Assembly: GCA_944385035.1 (NCBI GenBank)
Contig: CALWVV010000001.1
Coordinates: forward strand, 1-64,000
Origin: an uncultured Oscillospiraceae bacterium
GTDB taxonomy: Bacteria; Bacillota; Clostridia; Oscillospirales; Oscillospiraceae
Direction: 5' to 3'
DNA: 64,000 nucleotides
Translations under genes and position numbers: made by a program
The notes under the pieces: generated by a model
Told to the model about the DNA's origin: nothing
The model's input: the letters and a program-made list of their open reading frames with translations, nothing else
The model's database searches: none
Part shown: piece after piece, positions 44,348-53,377 of the stretch
Layout: each line of letters begins with the position of its first letter
Position numbering within the stretch: position 1 is the stretch's first letter

Positions 44348-45268
44348 ATGGTCCAATCGCCGTTAAATTATACCGGAGGAAAATATAAGCTGCTGCCCCA
44401 GATCCTCCCTCTGTTCCCCCAAAGCTCCCGGATCTTTGTGGACCTGTTCTGCGGTGGATGCAATGTGGGACTTAACGTCCAGAGTCAGCAGGTGATCTAC
44501 AATGACCGGAACCCGGACCTGCTCCACCTCTACCAGACGCTGCACGAACTGGATGGAGAAACCATACTGGCATGGGTCCACGAGATCATTGAACATTACC
44601 GTCTCTCCCTGGTCAGCCGGTACGGCTATGCCCACTATGGCTGTGACAGCGGCCGTGGGCTGGGTACCTACAACCGGGAGGGATTTCTCCGTCTGCGGGA
44701 GGACTATAACCGCCGCCGGAGAGAGGGGCTGGACGACTCCCGCTCCCACATCATGCTCTACGTCCTCATTGTCTACGCCTTTAATAATCAGATCCGCTTT
44801 AACGCCCGCGGGGAATTTAACCTGCCTGTGGGCAAGCGGGACTTCAATCAGCGCATGGAGGACAAGCTGCTGGCCTTTCTGGACCGCATTCACAGCCAAA
44901 CCTGCACCTTCACCTGCCAGGATTTTCGGGACTTTGACACCAATGGTCTCACCGGGCAGGACTTTGTCTATGCAGACCCCCCCTATCTCATCACCTGCGC
45001 CACCTACAACGAAAAGGGCGGCTGGAACGAAGCGCTGGAGCGAGACCTGCTGGCCTTTCTGGACCGGCTCCACGCCCAGGGGGTCCCCTTTGCCCTGTCC
45101 AATGTACTGCGCAGCAAAGGGCGGGAAAATACGGTCCTCCTCCAATGGTTGGAACAAAACCGGGGCACCTACCGTCCGGTGCCCCTTCAGTACAGCTATG
45201 CCAATTCCAATTACCAGACAAAAGATAAAACCTCCTCCAGCGAGGAGGTACTGATTCTCAATTACTGA
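44348..45268 (+). CDS. D12-class DNA adenine N6-methyltransferase, second of pair
   Basis: A 306-residue Dam-like methylase. SPLNYTGGKYKLLPQI and VDLFCGGCNVGLN bind SAM; FVYADPPYLIT is the catalytic DPPY; SNVLRSKG is another Dam-family motif. It is not closely similar to the first methylase, as expected for enzymes that modify different strands of an asymmetric site. The ATG at 44348 is preferred because GGAG lies nine bases upstream; an in-frame ATG at 44333 would overlap the preceding gene by 11 bases and has no ribosome site. Confidence 0.9.
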   Translation: MVQSPLNYTGGKYKLLPQILPLFPQSSRIFVDLFCGGCNVGLNVQSQQVIYNDRNPDLLHLYQTLHELDGETILAWVHEIIEHYRLSLVSRYGYAHYGCDSGRGLGTYNREGFLRLREDYNRRRREGLDDSRSHIMLYVLIVYAFNNQIRFNARGEFNLPVGKRDFNQRMEDKLLAFLDRIHSQTCTFTCQDFRDFDTNGLTGQDFVYADPPYLITCATYNEKGGWNEALERDLLAFLDRLHAQGVPFALSNVLRSKGRENTVLLQWLEQNRGTYRPVPLQYSYANSNYQTKDKTSSSEEVLILNY

Positions 45269-45288
45269 CGGGAGTGGGAGGTGCGGAC

Positions 45289-47388
45289 ATGGTCATCGGA
45301 GAAAACCAGATTTTTAACCTGATGGACACAAATGGCAGACGCAGTGATGTACTCAACGCTCTGAACGTATATCTGGAAATCCTGGAGGAGCTGAAAACCG
45401 AATATCCCACCGAAAGCTGGAGCCGTTACCCCACCAGTGTAGCTCAGTTTCGTTTTTATGAAAAGGCCCTGGACAAATCGCAAGACGTGTTTAAGGTCCA
45501 CCGCAACTATGACAATTTCATGTCTGACCTGGGCAAGGACTATGAAGCCTTTCTGCGCAAGGACCGGGACTGGATCGCCCAAACCTTTCCCCGTATGGCG
45601 CGTATGCTGGACGAAGCCATTGAAAAGCGCGCCCGGCACTACACCAGCAATTTGGTGAAAATGGGTTTTACCGACGCCCGCAGGAAGATCACCCAAGCAG
45701 GCTATTCCTATCTGCGCGGTCTGCTCCAGCCCGACGCGGTAGAGGCCATTCTCCCCCTGGATACCGTCAATCTGGCTCTGCTTCGCCAGCTTTTGAAGCT
45801 GAAAGTCTTCTCCCAGCCCGGCCGCGACGGAAAACGCCAATACTACGCTCCCTTCCTCATGGCCCTCAGCCTGCTGCTGAATGGCTCCCCTCTGGACCGG
45901 CAGAGCTTTGAACTTGTGGTGCAGGGACTGGGCCCCTACAGCAGCGCCTCCATCAAAGAGGCAGTATTGGCCGGAGCCAGGGCTGAGGTGCTGGAACCCA
46001 TGATCCGCAGCCGGCAGGTGCCGGTCCCGGATGAGCTTTGGGCGGATGAAGTGCTGGAGTTCGACCACTTCCGGAACTATTTTAAAAGCTCCAAAAAAAG
46101 CCAGTCCACTGTGGGGAAGTACTACAACTTCTATCTGGCACTGGACCAGTTTCGCCGTACCTCCTCCCCCGGCTGCTACCAGACGCTGCTTACCTGCCTG
46201 GAGGAGGATGGGGACCTGCTTCAAAAGGCCTTTGGTTGGGGGAAGGCAGTCTTTCAGATCGGGAACCGGGGCAGCCGCTATGACCTGGATACCTTTTTGG
46301 AGAAAAACAAGTCCCATCCTCTGCTCACCGCCCCCCACTACAACCGGGAGTTTTATGTCACCTTTTCAACCTCCAAGTGGATTGACGGCATTCGGGAATA
46401 CTCAGACACCACCATCCGCCTGCTCAGCGCCACCGGCCTGTTCAAATTCAAGCGCCTGCCTGAGCTGGCCTTTCCGGATATTCTGCGAATCATTTTCCAT
46501 GCCCAGGAGCTACAGGAACACATTTTCGGTGAGATGTCCGAGGAGGATTACCTCCAGTATGAACAGACCGAAGACTGCTACTTTTGTCAAAGTCACTCCC
46601 TGCTGGAAATTCTGGGCTATCCGCCCCTCCGTACCGACCAGGTATTAGAAGACATCCAGATACTCTTGGGGGTCAGCACCTCCGGAGCAGCCAAGGATTT
46701 GCTGCTGAGCAAGAAGTCAGCGGATTTTCTGGCCCACATTCGAGAAAACTATCCTCCAGAACGGGTGATGTCCCTGCTTCCCCTGTTTTCCGACCGGTCC
46801 AATGATGATAAAATCAAAAGCGAGGTCAACGATGCCGCCACCGTCCCCACAATTTATGAGTATCTTGTGGGCATCGCTTGGTTCTATCTGTCCGGCGAAG
46901 ACTTTGACCTGTACACCAGCTTGAACTTAACCTTGAATGCCGACTTTGAACCGGTGGTTCACGCAAGCGGCGGAGAAGGAGACATTGTTATCCAGTATCA
47001 CGACATGACCGTTATGCTGGAGGTGACGATGATGAACAAGCAGGCCCAGAAGAGGGGAGAATGGGAGCCGGTCCTGCGCCACGCTCTCAATCTGAAGGCA
47101 TCCAGCGACAAAGAGACCTTCACCTTCTTTATCGCCGACGAACTGGACTACAATACCATCAACATCTGGCGTGCGGTGGCCGCGGTTCCTTTGGAGTCTA
47201 CCAACACCCATCAGCCGGTCAGCGGTGTGGTGATCATGCCCTTTACCAACGCTCAAATGCTCTGCTTCCTGCAAGAGGGCGTAAGCCGTCAGCAGATCAT
47301 CCAATCCGTTCGCAGTTCCTTCCAAAAAGTCCCCAGAATTACCGACATCCAGTGGCATCAGGAAATCCTATCCACCCTTTTGACATAA
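45289..47388 (+). CDS. Type IIS restriction endonuclease, AlwI-like
   Basis: A 699-residue protein resembling the AlwI restriction endonuclease family. The strongest part is the C-terminal nuclease region: YLVGIAWFYLSG, then GGEGDIVIQYHDMTVMLEVTM and RGEWEPVLRHAL, which parallels the GGGEADIV, LLEATL and EPVSRHLG pattern of AlwI relatives. Asp565 and Glu578 are the probable metal-binding residues. The N-terminal part likely reads DNA. AlwI itself recognises GGATC and cuts a few bases away; whether the specificity here is the same is unknown. The ATG at 45289 follows GGGAGGT, 20 bases after the second methylase. Confidence 0.8.
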   Translation: MVIGENQIFNLMDTNGRRSDVLNALNVYLEILEELKTEYPTESWSRYPTSVAQFRFYEKALDKSQDVFKVHRNYDNFMSDLGKDYEAFLRKDRDWIAQTFPRMARMLDEAIEKRARHYTSNLVKMGFTDARRKITQAGYSYLRGLLQPDAVEAILPLDTVNLALLRQLLKLKVFSQPGRDGKRQYYAPFLMALSLLLNGSPLDRQSFELVVQGLGPYSSASIKEAVLAGARAEVLEPMIRSRQVPVPDELWADEVLEFDHFRNYFKSSKKSQSTVGKYYNFYLALDQFRRTSSPGCYQTLLTCLEEDGDLLQKAFGWGKAVFQIGNRGSRYDLDTFLEKNKSHPLLTAPHYNREFYVTFSTSKWIDGIREYSDTTIRLLSATGLFKFKRLPELAFPDILRIIFHAQELQEHIFGEMSEEDYLQYEQTEDCYFCQSHSLLEILGYPPLRTDQVLEDIQILLGVSTSGAAKDLLLSKKSADFLAHIRENYPPERVMSLLPLFSDRSNDDKIKSEVNDAATVPTIYEYLVGIAWFYLSGEDFDLYTSLNLTLNADFEPVVHASGGEGDIVIQYHDMTVMLEVTMMNKQAQKRGEWEPVLRHALNLKASSDKETFTFFIADELDYNTINIWRAVAAVPLESTNTHQPVSGVVIMPFTNAQMLCFLQEGVSRQQIIQSVRSSFQKVPRITDIQWHQEILSTLLT

Positions 47389-47437
47389 AGAAAAACCAGC
47401 GGCACAGTCTATGGCTGTACCGCTGGCTTTTTCTTGT
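47388..47437. terminator. Bidirectional terminator after the restriction operon
   Basis: AAGAAAAACCAGCGG/CCGCTGG-TTTTTCTT long stem with inner ACAG/CTGT; serves the convergent MATE gene too. Confidence 0.75.
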
Positions 47438-47463
47438 CATGTTCCTAGGAAGGGAACCTATGG

Positions 47464-48846
47464 TTACTCCCCGATCTCACGCATAGGAAGAATTTCCTTA
47501 TGGTATACCCGCTTTAAAAACAGGGTACTCAGCGTCAAGGAAAAGAGCTCCGCAATGGGGAAGGCCCACCACACGGCCTGCAGACCTCTGAACCGGGAGA
47601 GGACGAACGCCACCGGCAGCAGCACCAGCAGCTGGCGCACCACCGAGACGGTCAAGGAAAGTACTCCGTGGCCCAGAGCCTGGAACACAGAGGAGCACAC
47701 AATCGCAAAACCTGCAAAAAGGAAACTCAGGGAGATAATCCGCAGGGCAGGCACACCGATGGTCAGCATATCGCCGCTGGTCTCTCCCTCCGCCATAAAC
47801 AGGCCCAGGAACACATGGGGAATCACCTGGAAGAGGATCAGGCCCACAAACATAATGCCCACCGCGTACATTACACTGAGCTTGATGGTCTTAATGATCC
47901 GCTCCGGCTTTCTGGCCCCGTAATTATAGGCCACAATAGGCACCATACCGTTTGTCAGGCCGAATACGGGCATAAAAATAAAGGATTGGAGCTTGAAATA
48001 TACACCAAATACCGCCGTGGCTGTGGCTGTAAAGGAGATCAGAATCTGATTCATACCAAACACCATCACCGAGCCGATGGACTGCATAGCGATGGAGGGG
48101 ATGCCTACGCTGTAAATGCCCAGGATGATAGACTTCTGGGGCCGGAGATTTTTCAGGGAAAGCTGGATATCCGGGTTACGGGTCAGGTTGAAAAACAGGG
48201 CCAGCAGGCCGCCGCAGATCTGACCGATGACCGTGGCCAAGGCAGCCCCCGCCACCTCCATGCGCGGGAAACCCAGCAGGCCGAAAATCAGGATGGGGTC
48301 CAGGATGATGTTGATGATGGCACCGGTGGCCTGGGTAATCATGGTGTAAAAGGTACGCCCAGTCGCCTGAAGCAGCCGTTCACTGGTGACCGACAAAAAT
48401 AGTCCTGCACTAACTCCGCAGCAAATGCTGAGATAGTCCGCGCCATAATCCACAATGGTAGCAATATCCGTCTGAACCGAATAGAAAAGCCGGGAACAGG
48501 TCAGTCCCAGCACCGTAAAGACCAAACAGCTGATTGCCGCCAGCAGCAGACCATTCATCGCCGTTTTGTTGGCCCGCTCCTGGTCCTTCTGCCCCAGGCT
48601 CCGGGATAGCAGGGCGTTGATACCCACACCCGTGCCCACGGATACGGCAATCATCAGGCTCTGCACCGGGAAGGCCAACGACACCGCATTCAGGGCATCC
48701 TCACTGAGCTTGGCCACAAACACACTGTCCACAACATTATAAAGCGCCTGGACCAGCATGGACGCAACCATAGGAAGCGCCATATTGATCAGCAGACGGT
48801 TGACGGGCATTACACCCATTTTATTCTCTCTGGCAGGCTCTCCCAC
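47464..48846 (-). CDS. MATE family efflux transporter
   Basis: A 460-residue, 12-helix exporter of the multidrug and toxic compound extrusion family, driven by Na+ or H+. It shows the two-fold MATE pattern: INMALPMVASMLVQALYNVVDSVFVAKLS at the first helix pair, TGVGINALLSRSLGQ, and the repeat in the second half (ILISFTATATAVFGVYFKLQSFIFMPVFGLTNG). The start is GTG at 48846 with AAAGGAGG upstream. Single gene; the drug or metabolite is unknown. Confidence 0.93.
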   Translation of the reverse strand: MGEPARENKMGVMPVNRLLINMALPMVASMLVQALYNVVDSVFVAKLSEDALNAVSLAFPVQSLMIAVSVGTGVGINALLSRSLGQKDQERANKTAMNGLLLAAISCLVFTVLGLTCSRLFYSVQTDIATIVDYGADYLSICCGVSAGLFLSVTSERLLQATGRTFYTMITQATGAIINIILDPILIFGLLGFPRMEVAGAALATVIGQICGGLLALFFNLTRNPDIQLSLKNLRPQKSIILGIYSVGIPSIAMQSIGSVMVFGMNQILISFTATATAVFGVYFKLQSFIFMPVFGLTNGMVPIVAYNYGARKPERIIKTIKLSVMYAVGIMFVGLILFQVIPHVFLGLFMAEGETSGDMLTIGVPALRIISLSFLFAGFAIVCSSVFQALGHGVLSLTVSVVRQLLVLLPVAFVLSRFRGLQAVWWAFPIAELFSLTLSTLFLKRVYHKEILPMREIGE

Positions 48847-49008
48847 CTGGACTCCTCCTTTGTATTTCGCAAATCTCTTTCTTTTCTATAGCCTTACTAT
48901 TATAGGGGATTCATTTTTTAATGTCAATGTCACATTTCCTTCAAAACGACATTTTTTATCATACATCTTTCCGGAAACGGGTTTTTTTCATGTCTCTGAT
49001 ACTTTTCA

Positions 49009-49037
49009 TTGACTTATTTGTCTCCGGTGAGTATGAT
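49009..49037 (+). promoter_or_regulatory. Promoter of ilvA
   Basis: TTGACT (49009-49014), 17 bp, TATGAT (49032-49037). Confidence 0.6.
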
Positions 49038-49073
49038 TAAATTTAGACAATTTTTCACCAAAGGAGACTTTCT

Positions 49074-50294
49074 ATGCTTTCCCTGGATGCTTTTAAAGAA
49101 GCCCGGAGCGTCCTTCAGGGCGTGCTCCGGCCCACGCCGCTTATCCACTCCCCCTACCTGTCCCGAAACTGCGGCAACAACATATATGTCAAGCCGGAGA
49201 ATATGCAGGTCACCGGCGCCTATAAAATCCGGGGCGCTTATTACAAGATCAGCACTCTTTCTCAGGAAGAAAAGGACCGTGGGCTGGTCACCGCCTCCGC
49301 CGGGAACCACGCCCAGGGTGTGGCTTACGCCGCTCAGGCCGCCGGCGTGTCCGCTACCATCGTCATGCCCACCACCACCCCCCTGGTCAAGGTAAACAAC
49401 ACAAAGGATTACGGAGCCCGTGTGATTCTTCACGGCGAGACCTTTGACGACGCGGCCGAACTGGCCGCCCAGCTCTCTCAGGAGGAAGGGCTCACCTATG
49501 TACACCCCTTTAACGACCTGACCCTTGCCACCGGCCAGGGTACCATTGCCTATGAGATTTTCCAGGACCTGCCCGATGTGGATGTGATCCTGGTACCCAT
49601 TGGAGGGGGCGGCCTGGCCGCCGGCGTATCCACCCTGGCCAAGCTCCTCAACCCCAATGTGGAGGTTATCGGCGTAGAGCCTACCGGGGCCGCCTCCATG
49701 AAAGCCAGCCTGGATGCCGGCCACGTGGTCACCCTGCCCACCGTCACCACCATTGCCGATGGCGTAGCGGTCAAGACCCCCGGCGATCTTGTCTTCCCTT
49801 ATATCCAGAAAAACATTGACCGGATCATTACCATCGAAGATGGGGAACTGGTAGAGGCGTTTCTGGATGTGATGGAGCGGCATAAGATGGTCGTGGAAAA
49901 CGCAGGACTGTTGTCTGTAGCCGCCCTGCGCCACCTGGACTGCAAGGGAAAAAATATTGTCTCCGTGCTGTCCGGGGGCAATATGGACGTCATTACCATG
50001 GCTTCTCTGGTCCAGCACGGCTTGATCTGCCGCGGCCGGATCTTCACCTTCGCCGTTCAGCTCCCCGACCGCCCCGGCGAGCTGCTGCGGGTGGCCAAGG
50101 TTCTCTCTGAAAACAACGGAAACATCATTAAGCTGGAGCACAACCAGTTTGTCAACATCAACCGCCAGTCCGGAGTGGAACTGCGGGTCACGCTGGAGGC
50201 CTTTGGTCACGACCACAAACGTCAGATCATGGACGCCCTGCGTCAGGCGGGCTACAGCGCCGCTGAGACGGATACCAATGACTTCTACAACTGA
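49074..50294 (+). CDS. ilvA: Threonine ammonia-lyase
   Basis: A 406-residue PLP enzyme that deaminates threonine to 2-oxobutanoate, feeding isoleucine synthesis or fermentation. Fold-type II motifs are TGAYKIRGAYYKI (PLP lysine), TASAGNHAQGVAYAA and VPIGGGGLAAGVS. A single ACT-like domain occupies about residues 327-400 (FTFAVQLPDRPGELLRVAKVL), the architecture of the shorter, often catabolic or AMP/isoleucine-tuned type rather than the two-ACT E. coli IlvA. ATG at 49074 after AAAGGAG. No other isoleucine genes are adjacent. Confidence 0.93.
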   Translation: MLSLDAFKEARSVLQGVLRPTPLIHSPYLSRNCGNNIYVKPENMQVTGAYKIRGAYYKISTLSQEEKDRGLVTASAGNHAQGVAYAAQAAGVSATIVMPTTTPLVKVNNTKDYGARVILHGETFDDAAELAAQLSQEEGLTYVHPFNDLTLATGQGTIAYEIFQDLPDVDVILVPIGGGGLAAGVSTLAKLLNPNVEVIGVEPTGAASMKASLDAGHVVTLPTVTTIADGVAVKTPGDLVFPYIQKNIDRIITIEDGELVEAFLDVMERHKMVVENAGLLSVAALRHLDCKGKNIVSVLSGGNMDVITMASLVQHGLICRGRIFTFAVQLPDRPGELLRVAKVLSENNGNIIKLEHNQFVNINRQSGVELRVTLEAFGHDHKRQIMDALRQAGYSAAETDTNDFYN

Positions 50295-50319
50295 CCGGAC
50301 GCTTGTTATCCTCCGCCGT

Positions 50320-50348
50320 CCGCCGGAGTATTTGCTCCGGCGGACGGC
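50320..50348 (+). terminator. Hairpin after ilvA
   Basis: CCGTCCGCCGGAG/CTCCGGCGGACGG, 13 bp with a short loop, but followed by CTATCTG rather than a T-run. The 50349-50530 stretch before rpe is GC-rich with several short dyads and no recognisable RNA family. Confidence 0.5.
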
Positions 50349-50537
50349 TATCTGAAAGCGGCGGGCCCTCCGGGTCGCTGGGGACGGATTTGGGCCGTGG
50401 GCTCGGCCTGGAGCAGTCCTCCCGCCCGGTGCCCGGGAGAGCGCAGAACGCCGCTCCCCCCTCTCCGCTGACGTATCCTATGCGCCCCGCCAGCAAACCG
50501 CGCCTGTCCCTGCAGGGACGGAAAGGAAGGTACTATT

Positions 50538-51182
50538 ATGGTTAAAATTGCTCCCTCGATCCTGTCTGCCGACTTTGTTAATCTGGAGCGCGACATCAAA
50601 AAAGTCTCCTCTGCTGACTACCTCCACGTGGACGTAATGGACGGCTGCTTCGTGCCCAACATCACCATCGGCATCCCCGTAGTCCAGTCCATCCGCAAGT
50701 GCACGGATATGTTTCTGGATGTGCACCTGATGATCGATAAGCCCCTGCGCTATATTGAGGACTTTGCCAAGGCGGGCGCCGACCTGTTATCCATCCACCT
50801 GGAGGCCGACCACCCCACCCGCATCGCCCAGGCCCTTAACGTGATGGGAGAGTGCGGAGTCAAGAAGGCGGTGGCCCTGCGGCCCATTACTTCTCCAAAC
50901 GCCATTCTGCCCTATATTGAGCAGCTTGACATGGTGCTTGTGATGACCGTGGAGCCCGGCTTCGGCGGCCAGGCCTTTATGGAGTCTCAGCTGGACACCA
51001 TCCGCCAGGTCCGTGCCATCATCGAGAAATATAACCCCGCCTGTGAGCTGGAGGTGGACGGAGGCATCGCCCCCAAGACCGCTCCCCTGGTGGTGGAAGC
51101 AGGCGCCAACGTACTGGTAGCCGGCTCCGCCGTCTACGGCAAGGAGGACATCCCCGCCGCCATCGCCGCCCTGCGGGTGTAA
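50538..51182 (+). CDS. rpe: Ribulose-phosphate 3-epimerase
   Basis: A 214-residue TIM-barrel enzyme that interconverts ribulose 5-phosphate and xylulose 5-phosphate in the pentose phosphate pathway. Family motifs are KIAPSILSADFVNLERDI, LHVDVMDGCFVPN, DVHLMIDKP, VMTVEPGFGGQAF and LEVDGGIAPKTAPL; the two catalytic aspartates are in HVDVMDG and EVDGGI. ATG at 50538 after GAAAGGAAGG. It is 40 bases before recR and may be co-transcribed with it. Confidence 0.97.
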   Translation: MVKIAPSILSADFVNLERDIKKVSSADYLHVDVMDGCFVPNITIGIPVVQSIRKCTDMFLDVHLMIDKPLRYIEDFAKAGADLLSIHLEADHPTRIAQALNVMGECGVKKAVALRPITSPNAILPYIEQLDMVLVMTVEPGFGGQAFMESQLDTIRQVRAIIEKYNPACELEVDGGIAPKTAPLVVEAGANVLVAGSAVYGKEDIPAAIAALRV

Positions 51183-51222
51183 CATTCCCATTTCATTTCT
51201 CATTCCCCTGGAGGTAAAACCC

Positions 51223-51825
51223 ATGCAGTATTTCCCCCCCGCTCTGGAAAACTTAGTGGAACACTTCTCCAAGCTCCCCGGCATCGGCCTGAAGTCCGCC
51301 CAGCGTCTGGCCTTTCATGTCCTGTCCCTCCCTCAGGAGGAGGCGGAAGCCTTTGCTCAGGCCATCACCCAGGCCAAACAGGCCATTCACTGCTGCCCCG
51401 TATGCCAGAACCTCACCGAAGGGGACGGCCCCTGCTCCATCTGCCGCAGTCCCAAGCGGGACAGCGCCGTCATCTGCGTGGTAGCCGACCCGAAGGATGT
51501 GGTGGCCATGGAGCGCTCCCGTGAGTACCAGGGGCTCTATCATGTGCTCCACGGGGTGATCTCCCCCATGAACCATGTGGGTCCTGATGACCTGCACATT
51601 AAGTCCCTGGTAGAGCGGGTAGCTGCCGGCGGCATCCGCGAGGTCATCATGGCCACCAATCCGGACACCGAAGGGGAGGCCACTGCCATGTACCTCTCCC
51701 GGCTGCTGCGTCCCTTTGGGGTGAAGGTCACCCGCCTGGCCTATGGCATCCCCGTGGGCAGCCACCTGGAGTACGCTGACGACGCCACCCTGATGCGTGC
51801 CCTGGAAGGCCGCCAGGAAATGTAA
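51223..51825 (+). CDS. recR: Recombination mediator RecR
   Basis: A 200-residue RecF-pathway protein that helps load RecA at gaps. It has the helix-hairpin-helix LPGIGLKSAQRLAFHVL, the zinc finger CCPVCQNLTEGDGPCSIC, a Toprim domain (VICVVADPKDVVAMERS) and the C-terminal GVKVTRLAYGIPVGSHLEYADDATL. Length is standard. In most Firmicutes recR follows dnaX and ybaB; here it follows rpe, so the usual cluster is broken. Confidence 0.97.
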   Translation: MQYFPPALENLVEHFSKLPGIGLKSAQRLAFHVLSLPQEEAEAFAQAITQAKQAIHCCPVCQNLTEGDGPCSICRSPKRDSAVICVVADPKDVVAMERSREYQGLYHVLHGVISPMNHVGPDDLHIKSLVERVAAGGIREVIMATNPDTEGEATAMYLSRLLRPFGVKVTRLAYGIPVGSHLEYADDATLMRALEGRQEM

Positions 51826-51847
51826 GAGAGAAGGAGCGAAGGGTTCT

Positions 51848-52576
51848 ATGCTGCCGAAACCTACCATTCTGACCCGGAAATATCTGTGGGCGGCGGCATT
51901 CCGCCTGGGGGTCTTTCTGTTGGTGCTGCTGCTCTATTTACAAGACCGGACCGTCCTGGACTTTACTGCATCCCCCGTTCCCTCCCTGCCCCTATGGATA
52001 TTGTGGGCAGCGGTATTGTTCTCCATGGCTGCCCAGCTAAACCCCAAAAGCGGACTGACTGCCGGATGTATGAAGCAGTTTCCCAATCGTTTCGATCCCG
52101 TTCCCAATTACTCCCCACAGGAATTGGAAAAAGCGGTCTCCCATCAGAACCGGGGCGCTCTTAAGGTAGCCGGAACTTGGGTACTGGTCAATCTTTTCTT
52201 TGGAATTCTGTACCTTCGGGGGACCATGCGCGCCGCGGAGCTTGTGCTGCTGTGCGCGCTCTATTACCTCTGCGATCTCATTTGCGTGCTGTTTTTCTGT
52301 CCCTTTCAGACCTTTCTAATGAAAAACCGCTGCTGTGTCAACTGCCGAATCTTTGCCTGGGGTTCCTGGATGATGGCCGTTCCCCTGGTGTTTGTTGTCC
52401 ACTGGTTCTCCTGGAGCCTGGTAGGGACGAGCATCATCGTACTCCTTGTGTGGGAAGTGCGCTTTCGCCGCTACCCAGAACGGTTTTGGTCCCGCTCCAA
52501 CCAGCTGCTTCAGTGTTCCCACTGTCAGGAACAGCTTTGCCGGTACAAATATCCCCGCTCCCCCAGATTTCGTTGA
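51848..52576 (+). CDS. Membrane protein with C-terminal zinc-ribbon-like cysteines
   Basis: A 242-residue protein that I do not recognise. Five hydrophobic segments are visible (residues about 11-31, 40-56, 110-125, 130-150 and 175-205). Cytoplasmic cysteines occur in two places: KNRCCVNCRIFAWG and, at the end, LLQCSHCQEQLCRYK, a rubredoxin-knuckle-type CxxCxxxxC that may bind zinc. The motif FDPVPNYSPQELEKAVSHQNRGALK lies between helices two and three. ATG at 51848 after GAAGGAGCGAAGGG, 22 bases behind recR, so it is likely in the rpe-recR transcript. Confidence 0.7.
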   Translation: MLPKPTILTRKYLWAAAFRLGVFLLVLLLYLQDRTVLDFTASPVPSLPLWILWAAVLFSMAAQLNPKSGLTAGCMKQFPNRFDPVPNYSPQELEKAVSHQNRGALKVAGTWVLVNLFFGILYLRGTMRAAELVLLCALYYLCDLICVLFFCPFQTFLMKNRCCVNCRIFAWGSWMMAVPLVFVVHWFSWSLVGTSIIVLLVWEVRFRRYPERFWSRSNQLLQCSHCQEQLCRYKYPRSPRFR

Positions 52577-52577
52577 C

Positions 52578-52617
52578 ATAAAAACGGATGGAACGTTTTC
52601 CCGTTCCATCCGTTTTT
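52578..52617. terminator. Bidirectional terminator between the membrane protein gene and sfsA
   Basis: AAAAACGGATGGAACG/CGTTCCATCCGTTTTT stem with five-base loop. Confidence 0.8.
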
Positions 52618-53309
52618 TACAGCAATACCGGTACCGTCCCACAGATGTTCAGGGATTCCGGTGTAACCCGGCACTCCACCGCCCGTACTTCGACCCCTGC
52701 TGCCGCCGCCCGGCGCAGGGCCTCCCCAAACTGAGGGTGGGTGGCATCGTTGGGTTCCACCCATTTCATGCCGGGCATCTGTACCACAAAGCACACTCCG
52801 GCCCGATAGCCTGCTTCTTTGGCCCGTGCCAACTCTTCCAGATGCTTTACCCCCCGGAGGGTAGGGGCGTCCGGAAACCGGGCCACCCCATTCTCTTCCA
52901 GAGTCACACCCTTCACTTCCCAAAATCCCCGCTCTTCTCCATGCTCCCAATAGAAATCAAAACGGGAATCCCCATAGCGCACCTCCGGCCGAAGCAGCTT
53001 GGGCACAAAGCCCAAGCCGCCGGCCGCCGCCCACTCCCCAAACACCCGGTTCGGAGCCTGAGAATCCATATTGACCGGCAGAATTCCCTGGGAAGTCTCC
53101 TTCTCCACCCCGATCAGATCATACCGGGTTTTCCGGGCAGGATTATCACTGCCGCTGAGCCACACGGTACAGCCGGGAATCAGCAGTTCCCGGCAGCGGC
53201 CGGTATTCTTTACGTGGCAGACCTCCACGCCCTCCTCCGTCTCCACATGGGCGATAAACCGGTTGGGCCGGGCAAGAAATTTGCCTTTTAAAATATTTTC
53301 ATAGACCAT
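52617..53309 (-). CDS. sfsA: SfsA family nuclease
   Basis: A 230-residue member of the sugar-fermentation-stimulation family, now regarded as a DNA/RNA-binding nuclease. An OB-like N-terminal part (FLARPNRFIAHVE, CHVKNTGRCRELLIPG) is followed by a PD-(D/E)xK-type region: DSRFDFYWE, then FWEVKGVTLE with the E-x-K catalytic pair, and FPDAPTLRGVKHLEEL. The ATG at 53309 gives the usual family length and follows GAGAGGAAAAG; an ATG at 53330 is in frame but has no ribosome site. Divergent from the EamA gene. Confidence 0.92.
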   Translation of the reverse strand: MVYENILKGKFLARPNRFIAHVETEEGVEVCHVKNTGRCRELLIPGCTVWLSGSDNPARKTRYDLIGVEKETSQGILPVNMDSQAPNRVFGEWAAAGGLGFVPKLLRPEVRYGDSRFDFYWEHGEERGFWEVKGVTLEENGVARFPDAPTLRGVKHLEELARAKEAGYRAGVCFVVQMPGMKWVEPNDATHPQFGEALRRAAAAGVEVRAVECRVTPESLNICGTVPVLL

Positions 53310-53377
53310 CTTGTCTTTTCCTCTCTCCATTTGGTATAGTATGCAGTATAATCCATTTTGAAAAGAGCGACAAGTCT

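Noticed and set aside
43312..45268. Orphan Dam-type methylation pair
   Set aside because: The adjacent AlwI-like endonuclease in the same operon makes a restriction-modification system the better explanation.
50349..50530. Possible structured RNA between ilvA and rpe
   Set aside because: GC-rich with short dyads, but no conserved core of a known riboswitch, 6S, SRP or RNase P RNA could be found.
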